Both the position numbers and the translations under genes were made by a program. Below the pieces are notes generated by a model that had not been told where the DNA came from, made no database searches, and saw only the letters and a program-made list of their open reading frames with translations. A DNA stretch of 64,000 nt, from positions 452,440-516,439 of the forward strand of contig NW_024468527.1 of assembly GCF_001632365.1 (NCBI RefSeq), in the 5' to 3' direction. Source of the DNA: Laetiporus sulphureus 93-53. Taxonomy: Eukaryota > Basidiomycota > Agaricomycetes > Polyporales > Laetiporaceae. Positions 1 through 12,700 of this stretch are shown here, one piece after another (position 1 is the first letter of the stretch; each line of letters starts with the position of its first letter).

Positions 1-68
1 CTGAGAACATCCATTAGCGTTATCTCCCTTCGCGTCAAGTACTGCGACTCGGATATCTGGTCGTCCAT
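1..68 (-). CDS. possible 5' end of a gene running off the left edge
   Basis: On the minus strand an ATG at 68-66 in a reasonable context (GGCAAAATGG) opens a frame of 22 codons that reaches the window edge without a stop. The peptide starts MDDQISESQYLTRRE and is polar. It is too short to assign to a family and could be chance. It is listed only because the window cuts off whatever follows. Confidence 0.25.
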   Translation of the reverse strand, partial: MDDQISESQYLTRREITLMDVL

Positions 69-2823
69 TTTGCCGCCCTCCTGCCCTTCTGCCAAGATTC
101 TATCGACGGTCAGTCTCTCCCGCTTACGCCAATAGAATTTCTCAACTTAAAGAGCTGATGGTGTTTTGTCTTCACTGCTATTGCATAGATATGAATGAGA
201 CCAGACGGCGCGGCCTTTTGATGTCAACATGTGCGCACTCAACAGCGCTCGATGCGGTACTGGTGACGCCGCTCTTCAAGATGATTTTGTCCATACAAGC
301 ATTCAGCCAGGAAAAAAAGTCACGAAACGGAAAGCCACGTCATCGATGCAGGCACCGATAACTTATCAGGTACCCTCTGGTAACAGGCTGACGCAAGAGG
401 AGTACGAGGACGCCGACGGCTATCCCCGAAGCGTTTCACGTCCATACGATGTCCTCCAAGCCCTTCGGAGCCCAGCAGAGATAAGAACTGAATATTGATA
501 TGGAGCACCGAAGAAACGCCAGGCGCGTTCCCGAAGAGTCTGCTCACATTGAGATCGGCCGAGAGACTCGGTTCTGCATCCATGTCTTCCGGACCTCGTC
601 ACTGGCAGGTGGAGCAATCGTGCCGTCACCTAGACGTGCTCTTCCAGGTGACTCTGTGGCACCTGTCATCCCAGAACTGCCTCGGCCAGGGCGTCGTAGT
701 GGATACGCGAGACTTCAAATGTATGCATTTTCTCTCGGGTTTCCGCATGGATTCCCTACTCTTCGAATGCTTATTTGATTCTCGCAATCCGTTCGGCACC
801 ACGAACGGTCCACGCACGTCGACCATTTACTCCGATGGACATTCTGTTTGAGGACCGAAAATATTAATCGAAGATCCTTGAGTCAAGGTTCTTAACCTTC
901 CTTGACACGGGAGCCCGCTCGGATGGTACGTCGACCGAATTGATGCGTCATAAGTCGACGTCTCTTGAAAAACAGAACGCTCGTTCGCCCCTCACGAGCG
1001 ATGACTACGTCGACCAGAAGTTAGTGTCGAGCTGGCAATTGGGAAGCAGACGACCTCCGTTTGGAGCCGTTCAGACACTCACCTGGTGCGTTGATACTAA
1101 ACCCTCTCATGAAGCACTTTTTGTATAAAATACAACCGCAACCCTCTCCAGTCACCGGAAGGGCGATGAATTCGTTCGGATCACCGTCTGTCGCTAGTCA
1201 TATGTCATCTTCCGGTGGTGATGATTTCTCACCCGCGTTTTCTGCCTCGGACCAACTTCACGAGTAAGCAAGGCTGTCAAACGTTTCAGAGGATCAGCAA
1301 TGAAAGCAGTCTTACGCGTATCGACGAAATTCGAGCCGTACGATACTTCAATCCACATCTCGAGAAGGACAATATGCAGCGGCGCACTATTGCGCTACCA
1401 GATGTGATCTCTTAGATGTGCCGTTCTGCTCTCGCTGGCAGCGTTCATGGTGTGCAGCGTGTATCGCGGGCTGGGAATACTCAAATGTTAATACTTCACA
1501 TAGAAGCGCTGAACACGCATAACGCACCGCTGCAACATAATATCGCCGCTCAGCATCTCCACTATCCAATGCAGCATAAACCAAATTAGATACGAAAGCT
1601 CGAAATATACGTTGACTCGCACAGTCCATGGTCGATCGATCAGTGGCAGGTTTCCGGCGGTCATGTTGACTTTATCTCAAGCAATTAGCCCCTGATGCCG
1701 GAACAGCCACGCCACGACTAATCAAACATGTCAGAATTAATTGTATAACACCGAAATTCTCTGGGCCTGCGGGTGCTGTCCGATATGCACTACGCGAATT
1801 GTCGCCTACCTACTAATCGCCGATCTGTTGAGCTTAAGTGAGAGACAACGTGTGGTAGAGCGGGGTTGCACTCAACTTGCGCGATGTTCATGTCACTATA
1901 ATTTGTCAGCTTTAGTGGCATGCATTGCCGCTCTCCGCTTTGAGCGAAGGTAACAATTTCTTACCTGCCAAATTTGAAGTCACCGAGCCTGGCACTGAGC
2001 CTTGTGCGTAGCATGAGAGTCGACACGATTGCGGTGCATCATGCTGCATCTATGTACCTGAGACAGAATTGGCTGCAAATGATAGGTCGATGGTGCAGCT
2101 ATATGCGGTGCCGGAGCCTTCAGAAGTGTATACTCCCGCTGTCTGATTGACCAATCGTCGACATTCGTGCACGGTCACGTGCGTGATGAGCAACGCGTCG
2201 CCCCTCGCGCCACAAGCGCGTTTTGATCGAGATCATTCCACTTTATGTAGCACACGCAGTGCGCGTAAGGAAGGGGCACCATATATCAGACATCACCTCA
2301 AATTTGAGGCTTTACATACAGTCCAGCGACTACCTAGAGGGTACCCCTTCCCAAGATGGACCACGGTGTGCACTGAGCAGTCACGGGGCTAGTGGCGGAA
2401 ACAGATAGCTATCATGCGCTAGCACTGACAGCAGAGGAAGAAACTCCTGATCGCAAATGCATCACACTATCTTTCACGAACATGGGGCGCACGAAATTAT
2501 CGTATCAGAGTTTCTATTGAGCCGTGGGGTCCGTCAAGTCATGCGTCAATCGCGTAAACAAAGGAGTGTATCAACATTACGTTGAAGAGCGCTACGTTAA
2601 CAAGAAGTCCATCGTTGAACAGATCGGAGGCGAAACAGGATTCACAGCGGCGAAAGCAGAATGGGTAAACTACTCACGAAGACAGCGGCATAGATATCTA
2701 CTTCATCGTCACAAAAGGTCGAGCTCCTAAAGATGTTGACCATTGCAAGAAGATACATCCATAGTAGACGTCACCTCCCAAAAGAGATGTCACCTTAAGT
2801 GCGATATACAAACTTGAATCGAC
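69..2823. other. gene-free stretch left of the exporter gene
   Basis: No open frame here is longer than about 120 codons, and none shows a recognisable protein block or a convincing exon chain on either strand. CpG content is normal, so this does not look like the decayed repeats further right. I see no tRNA, no long direct or inverted repeat and no transposon protein. A minus-strand transcript from the exporter gene would end at its right border. Confidence 0.5.
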
Positions 2824-4974
2824 TCAGACTCTACCATCTGCAGCTCCTTGATCGACGGAGCCCGATCCGCCTTGCATGGGATCTATCTTAGACTCGACCG
2901 TCATCGGCTGAGTAGCCTCTTGCTGCCCTTTGACGTCTGCAGACTTCTCTTGAGATGGCACGTCAACATCAACTACCGTCTCGCCTTCAGGACCCTTGCT
3001 CTCTGCTACTCCCACGACCGGCTTCTTCCGTTCAAGCTCCGGAGGAAGCTTATGCTCCAGCGCAAACGTCGCCAGCGCACTCACCGCCAGCCACACTGCT
3101 CCCGCAAGAAACACCTTCGAGAACCCGTCGCTATATGCCGCCTGCACATATTCGCGTGCCGACGCGCTCAACTCGCTCATCACACCCGTCGGGTCCTCCA
3201 GGATAGCCTCCCGGAGCGCCGCACTAGCCAACGGGCTATCCGTACCCTCGAGCATGTTCAGTTTCGCCTCCACGCGGCTGTTGAGAACCGCGGTGGAGAT
3301 GGAGATGGCGACGACTGAGCCGAGTTGGCGCGCGAACGACTGAAAGCCTGTCGCGGAGGCCAGATCCGGACGGTCCGTGGAGAACTGCACGATCATTGTG
3401 GATACGGGGATAGTGATGCCAACTGAGAAGCCGATGAGCGCCTCGAAGCCGTATTGCTGCGAGAAGCGGGTCTGCGCGGTCAGGGTGGTAAGGAGACCAC
3501 ACCCGATGGCACCGACGCAGGATGAGAACCACATCAGGACAAGGTAGCGGCGGGTGATCATGACTATTGCACCAGATATGAAGGAGACGACGCCAACCAG
3601 CATAAGCTGAGGGAGCATGCGTACGCCAGAAGTGATGGCAGAGAGAAGGTTGACAATTTCCATCCGTTGCGGGAGGTAGATTATCACAGTGAAAAAGCCA
3701 GCACCGAGGCACAGCGTGAAGAGAATGATGAATGCAAAGTTGCGAATACGGAATAGCCGCAATGGGACAAGAGGCTCTGGATGGCGGGTCTCGAAGTAGA
3801 TAAACCCGGGGACTATACAGCCCGAGATGATGAGTGGAGCGAGGACCTTCGCAGATACCCAAGGATAGCCCTTCGTTCCACCTACTTGCAGCTGATTGTG
3901 CAATCAGTAACCCGCCTTTGAGAATATTGATATCAAACTCGAAAATGTGGATGCTTACACCGAAGCACAGGAGGACACTACTTGCAAGGAGCAAGAAACT
4001 TCCAATCCAATCAACACGTCGAGAGACCGAACGCCAATTTAGCTGATCGCGATAGGGATCCGACAGTCCATACAGCAGGAGGATTGTCCCAACGAACCCA
4101 ATGGGTAGATTCACGAAGAAGATCCAGCCTACATCGATCCCGATCAGATCAATTCGACGTAAATCAAAGTTGGGCGAAGCATCAGCTCACCCCAGTGAGT
4201 GTGCGACACAATAGCTCCTCCTACCAGAGGGCCAGCTACGCTACTCAAAGCGTACACAACGCCGATCATCGGAGTGTACTTGGCTACCTCTTGCTAAAGC
4301 GCTGATTAGCGGCCTGTGAAGCGGGAGTCGTCGTGGAACATACCTTGGAGACAAAGGTACTTAAGGTAACGATGACAGCAGAGTAGATAGCGGAACCTCC
4401 GATGCCTTGCATTGCGCGGAAGACAATGAGCTGATTCATGGTCTTTGCGCCACCGCATGCTCCAGACCAGATCTGTCGTCGCCATCAGAATTATAACAAG
4501 AGCAGGTCCATTGCAGACGATATCGCACCATGAAGAAGATCGTTGAAAACACAAGAACGGGCCTACGTCCCAGAATGTCGGTGAATTTCGATACAATAGG
4601 AAGGAATGCTTGGGGAGAGAGTGAACATCAGAAGTCGTGATAGAGCGTAGAGCGGCACGAATACCTGTGTAAGTAATGAGGTACGCGGTAACAATCCAGC
4701 TAGATCGTGAATAGTCGTTGAAGTCGGAACCGATGACGGACAACGCGACCGACACTGCATAACGCGTGAGAAGAGATTATATGCTGCGAACATGGACAGG
4801 CGTACCTATAGTCGAGTCCAACGCTGAGATGAAGAGGACCAGCCCGAGGGCGATAAGCACCACAATTCGTTTGTGTCCATTGATGTGGTATGCCTCTTCG
4901 TTGTACGCGTCTGCTGGCAATGCGGGGGACTGGTTACGCGAAGACGCCTCGTCTGAGGCCTTGTTCTTCTCCAT
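2824..4974 (-). CDS. MFS exporter, DHA2 (14-helix drug:H+ antiporter) family
   Basis: Predicted plasma-membrane antiporter that would export a small molecule. The ATG at 4974 starts MEKNKASDEASSRNQ, a polar N-terminal tail, followed by the first helix (RIVVLIALGLVLFISALDST, the DHA2 opening pattern). Further exons carry SVIGSDFNDYSRSSWIVTAY, DILGRRPVLVFS (motif A region), LIVFRAMQGIGGSAIYS, GVVYALSSVAGPLVGGAI and WIFFVNLPIGFVG, all hallmarks of fungal DHA2 carriers. The last exon (about 3903-2824) is 1 kb long with helices 8-14 and ends in a charged tail rich in E, K and Q. About seven exons are needed; each junction I checked has GT-AG ends, and the gene looks intact. It lies head to head with the carotenoid oxygenase and near the polyketide synthase, so export of that pathway's product is the natural guess. 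The substrate cannot be read from sequence. Confidence 0.9.
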
Positions 4975-5397
4975 GGTGAAGTGGGGCTGCTGGCGCTTTG
5001 AGAAGCAGATGGAGCACCACACGTTCGCTCAGGTACAAGGCCGGGTCGCGCGGTTGTCGGCGCAGCTGCCCAGACAATGAAACATGAGGAGACGAAGAAG
5101 GGGTGCGGATAGTGGCTGCATTGTTTTGATGGACGGCATGATGGGACACATCATCGAGGCGGCGGCTCATCAGGTCGAATGCTTACGTAAAATCACCCGA
5201 TCCAGAGGAGCGGTACACGCCCGATCGCATCTCGGCCTGCTAGCCGCTTGCAATTGATGCAACATCATTGATGGAGGGCTAGCTCAACCTTGACATGCTC
5301 CTATGCCGGGTTCTATTCCCTCGCGCCCCTGCCGGCGCACAGACCATCCAAATGCCGCCCTCCTATCCACAACGTTTGCCTCCAACCTTCTGTGTCC
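4975..5397. promoter_or_regulatory. shared promoter region between the exporter and the oxygenase
   Basis: The exporter ATG (4974, minus) and the oxygenase ATG (5398, plus) face away from each other across 423 bp. This interval must hold both promoters, so joint control is likely. I could not identify a specific transcription-factor site. Confidence 0.5.
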
Positions 5398-7206
5398 ATG
5401 CTAGCTCGCCTTCCTTCGCGTCGCTGCCCTCCCGCCGCCGCCCATCCATACAAATCGCATCGCGCCATGGCCTCGTGTGCAGCAGGCTTCGAGAACGCCC
5501 CTGAACAGCGCACACCAATCGACCTCGACATACATGGATCAATGCCACCATGGCTCAGCGGAGTCCTGTACCGCACTGGTCCGGGCACCACCCGCATTCC
5601 GACCACCGCAGACCCGTCTAAGACGGTCGATATCCAGCACTGGTTCGACGGGCTTGCCATGCACCATCGTTTCGAGATATATCCCGGTGGACAGCGCGTC
5701 TCGTACCGCTCGCACAAAGGTGCGGAAGATTTCGAGAAACGCATCGCCGACGCTGGCAGTTATCCCGGCTTCTCCTTCGGACAGAAGGGAGACCCTTGTC
5801 AGGGTATCTTCCGCAAGTTCTTCACCGTGTTTCGGACTCTGCGCGATATGAATGTACCCGCAATGCAAACGCCTTCTGGACAGAGCGTTTCGGTGACTCT
5901 TACTCCAGACATGCCTGGATGGAAGGTAGATCATCTGAACCTTCCGTCCCCGTCCTCCGGACCTCGGTACCTTGTAGCGAAGACAGACGCCGACATCCTC
6001 CAGCTGCTTGACCCTATTACGCTCGAGCCCCTTGTCGGTGCAACATACAAGGACTTGGACCCCAGACTTGACGGCCCCCTATCCGCTGCGCACTCATGCC
6101 GCGACCACGAAACGGGAGACTTCTACAATTATTCCTGCAAGATTGGTGGCCGTTTCCCGACCTACAAGATATTCAGGATCAGTGGGAAGGACGGTAAAGT
6201 GGACATTCTGGCGGAGGTCAAAGACGCGCCTCCGTCGTACATCCACTCATTCGCAATGACCGAGCGATTCGTCATACTTTGCGTCTGGCAAGCTCACATC
6301 ACGCAGTGCGTTGACATCTTCTTCGTTGACTTTTCGTGTTTGATGGAGATGTTCGAATTTCTTATTAGATATGGGATGTCGCTTGTATTGAACAAGAACG
6401 TTGCAGAGTCCATAGACTACAACTGGAACCCGAAGGCAGACACTCTATTCTACGTTGTTGATCGCAACAATGGCGGACTTGTCGGCAAATACAAGGTATG
6501 CATTGTCCGGGCGCTGGTGCATTACGACGCCTCCTGACCGTTCACCGATCTCCAGACGCCTCCATTCTTCTGCTTCCATCACCTGAACGCCTTCGATGAT
6601 CCTGACACCGGCGATATTGTCATTGACATGTCTGTCTACTCCGATAACAATGTCATCAACCTGCTTTATCTCGACAAGCTGCGGAATCTCAACATGGAGA
6701 ACCACATGCTGATGGGCCGGGCCCGTCGTTTCCGCCTTCCCTCCCCTGCGCGTTCCTCTGCCGCTCTCCAGGTACAGGACGCCATCGTGGACTTAACACT
6801 CCCGCAGCCGCAGAGCATCGAGCTGCCCGTCGTTGCGCCTTCCGTGTACCACAAGCCGTACCGCTTCGCATATGGCATCAACAAGCTCGACCCGAAGCTG
6901 CATCACACCTTTGCGGATGGCATCATCAAGCTTGACATGGCCTCGTCTTCGGACGGCACTCCGGGCAGCGGGACCAAGGTGTGGCGCAAACCCGCACACA
7001 CGCCCTCTGAGCCGATTTTCGTCCCGCGTCCGGGCGGGACGAGTGAAGACGACGGTGTGCTTCTGAGCGTCGTGCTCGACGAGGATGCCATGAGGAGCAG
7101 CATGGTCGTTCTGGATGCGAAGGAGATGACGGAGCTTGCTAGGGCTGAGATGAAGACCGTGTTCCCTATCGGTTTTCATGGAGTGTTTGCGGCGCAAAAG
7201 TTATGA
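5398..7206 (+). CDS. carotenoid-cleavage-oxygenase (RPE65/CCO family) enzyme
   Basis: Non-haem iron dioxygenase family that cleaves C=C bonds in conjugated polyenes to give aldehydes or ketones. Two exons, 5398-6495 and 6556-7206, give about 582 residues, normal for the family. All four iron-binding histidines are in the expected contexts: H232 (SAAHSCRDHETGDFY), H283 (YIHSFAMTERFV), H374 (CFHHLNAFDD, just after the splice) and H574 (PIGFHGVF near the C terminus). The early block PPWLSGVLYRTGPG is also typical. The frame is open further upstream without an ATG, so translation starts at 5398 or at 5467. The latter (MASCAAGFENAPEQ) has the better context (GCCATGG); the 23 residues before it are Arg-rich and could be a targeting peptide. 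Fungal relatives act on carotenoids or stilbenes. No carotenoid-synthesis gene is in this window, whereas a polyene-type polyketide synthase lies 2.5 kb downstream on the same strand, so a polyketide polyene is a plausible substrate (inference). Confidence 0.92.
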
Positions 7207-9722
7207 TAGCTGCGAAAGTATTCACGGTTCCTTCTGTCCGTGCTGGACATGCGCTGTCGGCTCACACAGGAATCGTCGCCTACACCTGCGTTGCATTGTA
7301 TCAAGCATACATCTACGTTCTAGCGATCTCTACATTGTTTCGAGCCCTCGCCGCTGCTCTATGTTGCCGTCGTATCGGATCATGGTCATGCTGAAACTTC
7401 CCGCCAGTGTCAACTTGCGGGCTATCACTCCTGACGTTCGGCGCTCCGATGTCTATATGGAGTTTAGCGGAACGGAAATCCTCATCTGCTATAGAAGCTA
7501 TCTCATCACATCACATCGACGTCAACAGAGGCATTGAAGGCTGCTACGGACTTCAGATGATCGTCCAGTCTGGAGCCTGCTAAAATCCGTACCATCCAGG
7601 TTTGCAATAGCCGCGCTAGTACCTCTTGCGAGGCTAGCCTGCACTGCACATGTCATTCTGCTACTCGCATATCAGTGTTTCAGGGCGGTAAGGCTGCGAT
7701 CAACGACATTGACATGCAGCTGCGGGATGGTGTACCCGCCGGCTGGCCTATATATGCGGCATCTCGTGCCTACGTGCAATGATTGCCTCGATGTTAGCAT
7801 GCTTGATTCCCCATTTGGGAGGTTAGGATCCGGACTAAATGGGCGCCGCGGCTTTGAAACATTTCCTCGGGGCGGTGTTTTTTTTACCGATGAAGGCCCC
7901 AAAGTCTCTTCACAAGTTCAAGCTATTATGCAAAGAGCAGCTCGTCTGCTATCCTGTGTCTCTTCGGACGTTCTGCAAGGCATATTCGGGTTGAGCAGAA
8001 CTAATTCAAATTCTTAACGGTAGACGGTGGCCGCAAGGCACGTGACTAACACATCAATTGATGGCCCTAGAAACGCTTGACGTCCAGCGCCAACGTTGCT
8101 GCGGCCCGTCAAGGACCCTACCAGTACTTACTGCCGCCACAGCCGGCCTCGGCTATTCCTCTCTGATGTTACGGTGCCTAGTCTCAATGTTATCTTCCAG
8201 CGATGCAGCGGCCGCCTCATGCAATTGGTCTGATGTGGCACGTTCATGGTGAAATGCGGCTTTCACGGTTTACGCGAAATTGGCTCCTCCGCGTCACCGG
8301 GCGCAGCTTCGCTCGTGTACCGTTATTGGCTAAGATCATGTTCGGCCATCTTAACCTACATTGTTCATGCAGCACTAATCCCGTTCGGCGCAAGCGGACA
8401 TCCGTCTTAACGCAGGCATGTGTACCGCAGTGCGAGCATCGGCGTGTCGGAAGTGGATTTTTGGGGCTCGGATCTAGTGTGCTAATGATATGGCAGTTGG
8501 ACAGGGCGTGCGGTCTAGTTTTCTGCTGCCGCCTCAAGCCCATCAGTATCTTCCGCAACGTATTACAATTATGAGACGCTACTCTGACATGATCGTACCT
8601 CAGAATACATATGCATTGTCTCACCTTGGCACTCCATCGTTTGTCACCTGGCATCAAGGCAATTTCGCGCAAGATTGTTTGTTTCATGTCCGCGACAGGA
8701 GCTGATGCAGTGACCTCTAATCCGACCCAAGTAAGTTAGCGGAGGACCGGCTAAAACATATTGATAGTAATTACTTCAGGTTGCTTTCTGAAGAAACGTC
8801 TGACGACTGTGGTTCCCTGGTGTGCAGGCATCGCGTACGGAGCTCCTGGTGCTCTAAATTTGTTTCAAACACGCTGGTTGCTGCACCAGAACATGCGCAA
8901 CGGACATCGCTTGTAGGTACTGTGTTTGACCTACATGCATTGTGACAATTCATGGAGTAATTTCAGGGACATCAAATCGAAACGCCCGTGCACTTGGCGA
9001 ACACGGACAATCACAGCCGTCGGTTGCAAGTAGATCCGTGATGCTCTGCAATAGGCAACGTCGATGGTTTTCGAGTGACGTGATGTATCGGGTTGTGAAG
9101 TGCCCGGAACCGCGGAGTGCTGTGACGCATAGAATTGGCGAGTGAAAGAAGTCCGTTCTGCAACCACATTGTACGGTTAAGTACGTTTCACCAAACCGTG
9201 TTTGTGTATCCTCAGTATTCCTTTGTCAGTGTGAATGAAATCCATGCGGTCAAAACCAGAAAGCCCAGGACGATGGTACCGCCAAGGTACCCATAGATAG
9301 GGAACCAAATGAATGACCCTGGAAACTTATCCATCACGACGACAGCTCCTCACCGCATGGCATGCCGTGCATCGTCTTTCCATAAGCAGCATGGCTCTGG
9401 CGCCTCTGGTCATCTTAGGAACCTCGGATAACGGTTCAGAGATGAGAACCGACCAATCACTCGGTGTCATAGCCTGACAGCCCTGACAGAGATGGGACAG
9501 AGCAGATATCAATGTTGAGCATTTGCACTCTAGATCCTGTCACGAAGAGCGTTCACTAAGGGCATCGCCATCGCTCGCCCCTGGAAATAGCTCTCACCCC
9601 TTCTGGAGGACACCGATCGACCGGATTCAGGTCAGCGTCCTTCAGTCTGGTACAATTTAAGTGAAGGCAGACCGTAGTGACCTGCTAGGTTCTCTTTCTT
9701 TCCTGCATACTGCATAGGCAAG
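7207..9722. other. 2.5-kb gene-free interval upstream of the polyketide synthase
   Basis: No open frame with a recognisable domain and no exon chain was found on either strand. CpG content is normal. It separates the oxygenase stop from the synthase ATG and would contain the synthase promoter. No transposon protein or long repeat was seen. Confidence 0.5.
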
Positions 9723-12700
9723 ATGGCAGTGAGGCCGCCCAGCTACTCTAACCCTGATCCTCATGCGGTCGCCATTATCGGTACGTCTTACAGTCATTCT
9801 ACGTACGCTCATTTTTGGGCTCACCGTGCGCGATCCGCAGGCCTCTCTATCTCTGCGCCTGGTGGTGAGGCGCGCGGACTTGATACCGAAGCATTCTATG
9901 AATTCCTCAAGAGTCGTGGCTCTGGCATTATAACCGTGCCTGCTGACCGCTGGAATGCCGAAGCCTACCATGGCACGGGCCCAGGCAGGATTTGCACCGT
10001 ATGTTTTTGCCGTTCCATGCGCTGCAGGTCAGCCAAACTGACTCCTGGACTTCAGACCAAGGGTGGATTTATCCCCGAGTTCTCGACCGGCGATCTTCAA
10101 GAATTTGGCATCACTCCTGCGGAGGCTACTCAAGTTGCCGTCACCCAGCTTGTTTCGTAAGTGACAAGGCATTCATAATGAAATGCCCGAGCGCGCGTTA
10201 ATGAGCAATCTTAGGCTTCATCAAGCGTTCAATGCCTTGCAACGCAGTGGTGTCGACTACCGCGGCACAAACACCGGCGTGTACGTTGGGTGTGGTACGT
10301 ATCGTGCATAATATGAAATCAGAATCGTTCATATATCCTATTTACAGCTGGCGGAGGCGCGCCTTTCGAGATGGACATTACCCAAGCTGGAGGTAGGTTG
10401 CATTCTGGCTACGTTACCGCCTCGCGCTCATGCGCATACAGCCTACTATATGACGGGCACATCGCTCTCCATCACTGCAAACCGCATCAACTACGTGTTC
10501 GACCTTCTGGGACCGTCTCTCCCTGTGGATACCGCGTGCTCTTCAAGCTTGACTGCTATGCATCTGGCAATGCAGGCGATCAGGAACGGAGAGTGCGACC
10601 AAGCCGTTGTCGCTGGTCTCAACTACGTCATGACTCCTCTCGAGACATCATCCTTTAGCCAACTTGGCGTTCTCAGTCCGGATGGCATCTCCAAGTCTTT
10701 CGATGACGGTGCTAACGGTTACGCCCGCGGTGACGTCGGTATGTACTCAATTTACTGTGACACCAGCAATTATTCACACTGACTTTCGCAACGTTCACAG
10801 CCAGCGCGGTAGTGATCAAGCGGCACGACCTTGCTGTGAGGGATAGGGATCACATTTTTGCAGCTCTTGTCGGCTCGGCGTTAACCTCCTGCGGTTCCAT
10901 AATGGGTTCACTCACGACGCCCAGCCCAGAAGCCCAAGCACAGGCTATCCGCAACGCATACCAAGATGCTGGCCTCAAGCCCTACCAAGCCGACTACGTT
11001 GAACTTCACGGAACTGGCACCGTCGTCGGAGACTCCCTCGAGGCCAACGCGGCCGGAGCTTTGTTCTCAGAAGGGAGGGGAGGACGTGAGATTGTGATTG
11101 GATCGGTCAAGAGCAATGTCGGCCATGGAGAGATGGGGTATGGGTCTTGTCCCTGCATACTCCTGATTGTCACTTGCTGACCATCGGTTTATCTCAGTGC
11201 TTATATGAGCTCCCTAGTCAAGGTCGTAATGATGCTCGATAAGAGGCAGATCCTACCGAACGGTTACTTCCAAAAGCCATCATCAAAGATCGATTTCGAG
11301 AAGTACAACCTGCGCGTGCCTGTCGAAGTGGAGGATCTGGTCGCTCACGATTTTGAACAAGGAATCATTGTGTCGATCTCTAGCTTCGGCTTCGGTGGTA
11401 GGTTGATTAACTCACACGTTGCTGGCTTCGAGTTCTCATTTGCTCCCAGGTTCGTGCGGTCACACTGTGCTACGCGAACACGAGCGATACCCTGAGCACC
11501 CCGATACTGAGACTCTCAAGGATGGGCCTTTCCTCTTTGCCATTGGTAAGCCAACTATAGATAACACTCGACACCATCTCATCTGTTGTTCTTCTCACAG
11601 GTGCACTTTCACCAAAGTCTGTACGAACGCTAGAGCAGCGCTACAGAGAGCAGTGTGCGCAACGAACTCCGCTTGCATTATGCACTCATCTCGGCAACCG
11701 TGCACGACAGATGCCATGGAGAAGCTATGCCATTGCCGACTCTCTGGAGAGCGCTACGTTCCCAGACCCGGTACTCGTAGGGAAACGCCCAAACCCCCTC
11801 GTGTTATGCTTCTCTGGCCAAGGGCCACAGCACTGGCAGCAAGGACGGGACCTCATGACCATGTATTCAGTCTTTCGCGAGAGTATCTATGCTTGTAATC
11901 GGGTTCACACAGCATACACTGGCAACTCGTTCTTGGAGGAGACTGGATTATTTATCGCAGATGCTCCAGTATCGTCTCCCCTTGCCAAGAGCTTAACTTG
12001 GCCAGCGAACGTCATCTCAGTCGCCATTACATTCTTCCAGATCGCCATGTTCGACCTTCTTACCTCTCTCGGTATCAAGCCAAACGCTATGCTGGGGCAC
12101 TCTATCGGCGAAACCGCCGTTCTATATGCCTCTGGGGCCATGCCTCGTGAGGCAAGTGTTCATGGCTTATGAGATGCCAATAACGCTGACGTAGCGTTTG
12201 CGTTTAGATGGTCGTGGAGATTGCCATCGCTCGTGGACGTGCTCTTTCTATGGTCGACAACACTGGTGGCGGCATGGTCGCAATCTCTGGCTGCGACGCC
12301 GACGCTGTGCGTGACTATGTCGATGCCGCATCCTCTCTTGCCAATCTGAGCAAGGAGGAAGCAAGCAAGCTCTATATGGCTGCTTTTAATAGTCCTACGG
12401 ACATCGGCGTTTCTGGATCAGAACTCCTTGTCGATCTTCTGACGAAGTACATCGAAACTTGGGTGGATGGAGTTGTCGCGCGCAAGTTGCGCGTGAGTAC
12501 GGCAGTGCATTCGCCTTTCGTGGACCCCTGTGAAGATGTGTATCGCGCGGAGCTCGCCACGATCTTCTCTCGTTACACGGGACCATTCGTTCCTGTCATT
12601 TCCACCATGTCCACGGTTACTGCTGAATTCAAGACCGATGGTTATACCATTGACTACCTCTGGCGCAATCTAAGACAGCCTGTTCTGTTTTCGTCCGTTA

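Noticed and set aside
5290..5397. In-frame upstream extension of the carotenoid oxygenase
   Set aside because: The frame is open but begins at TTG with no ATG before 5398; the first real ATGs are at 5398 and 5467.
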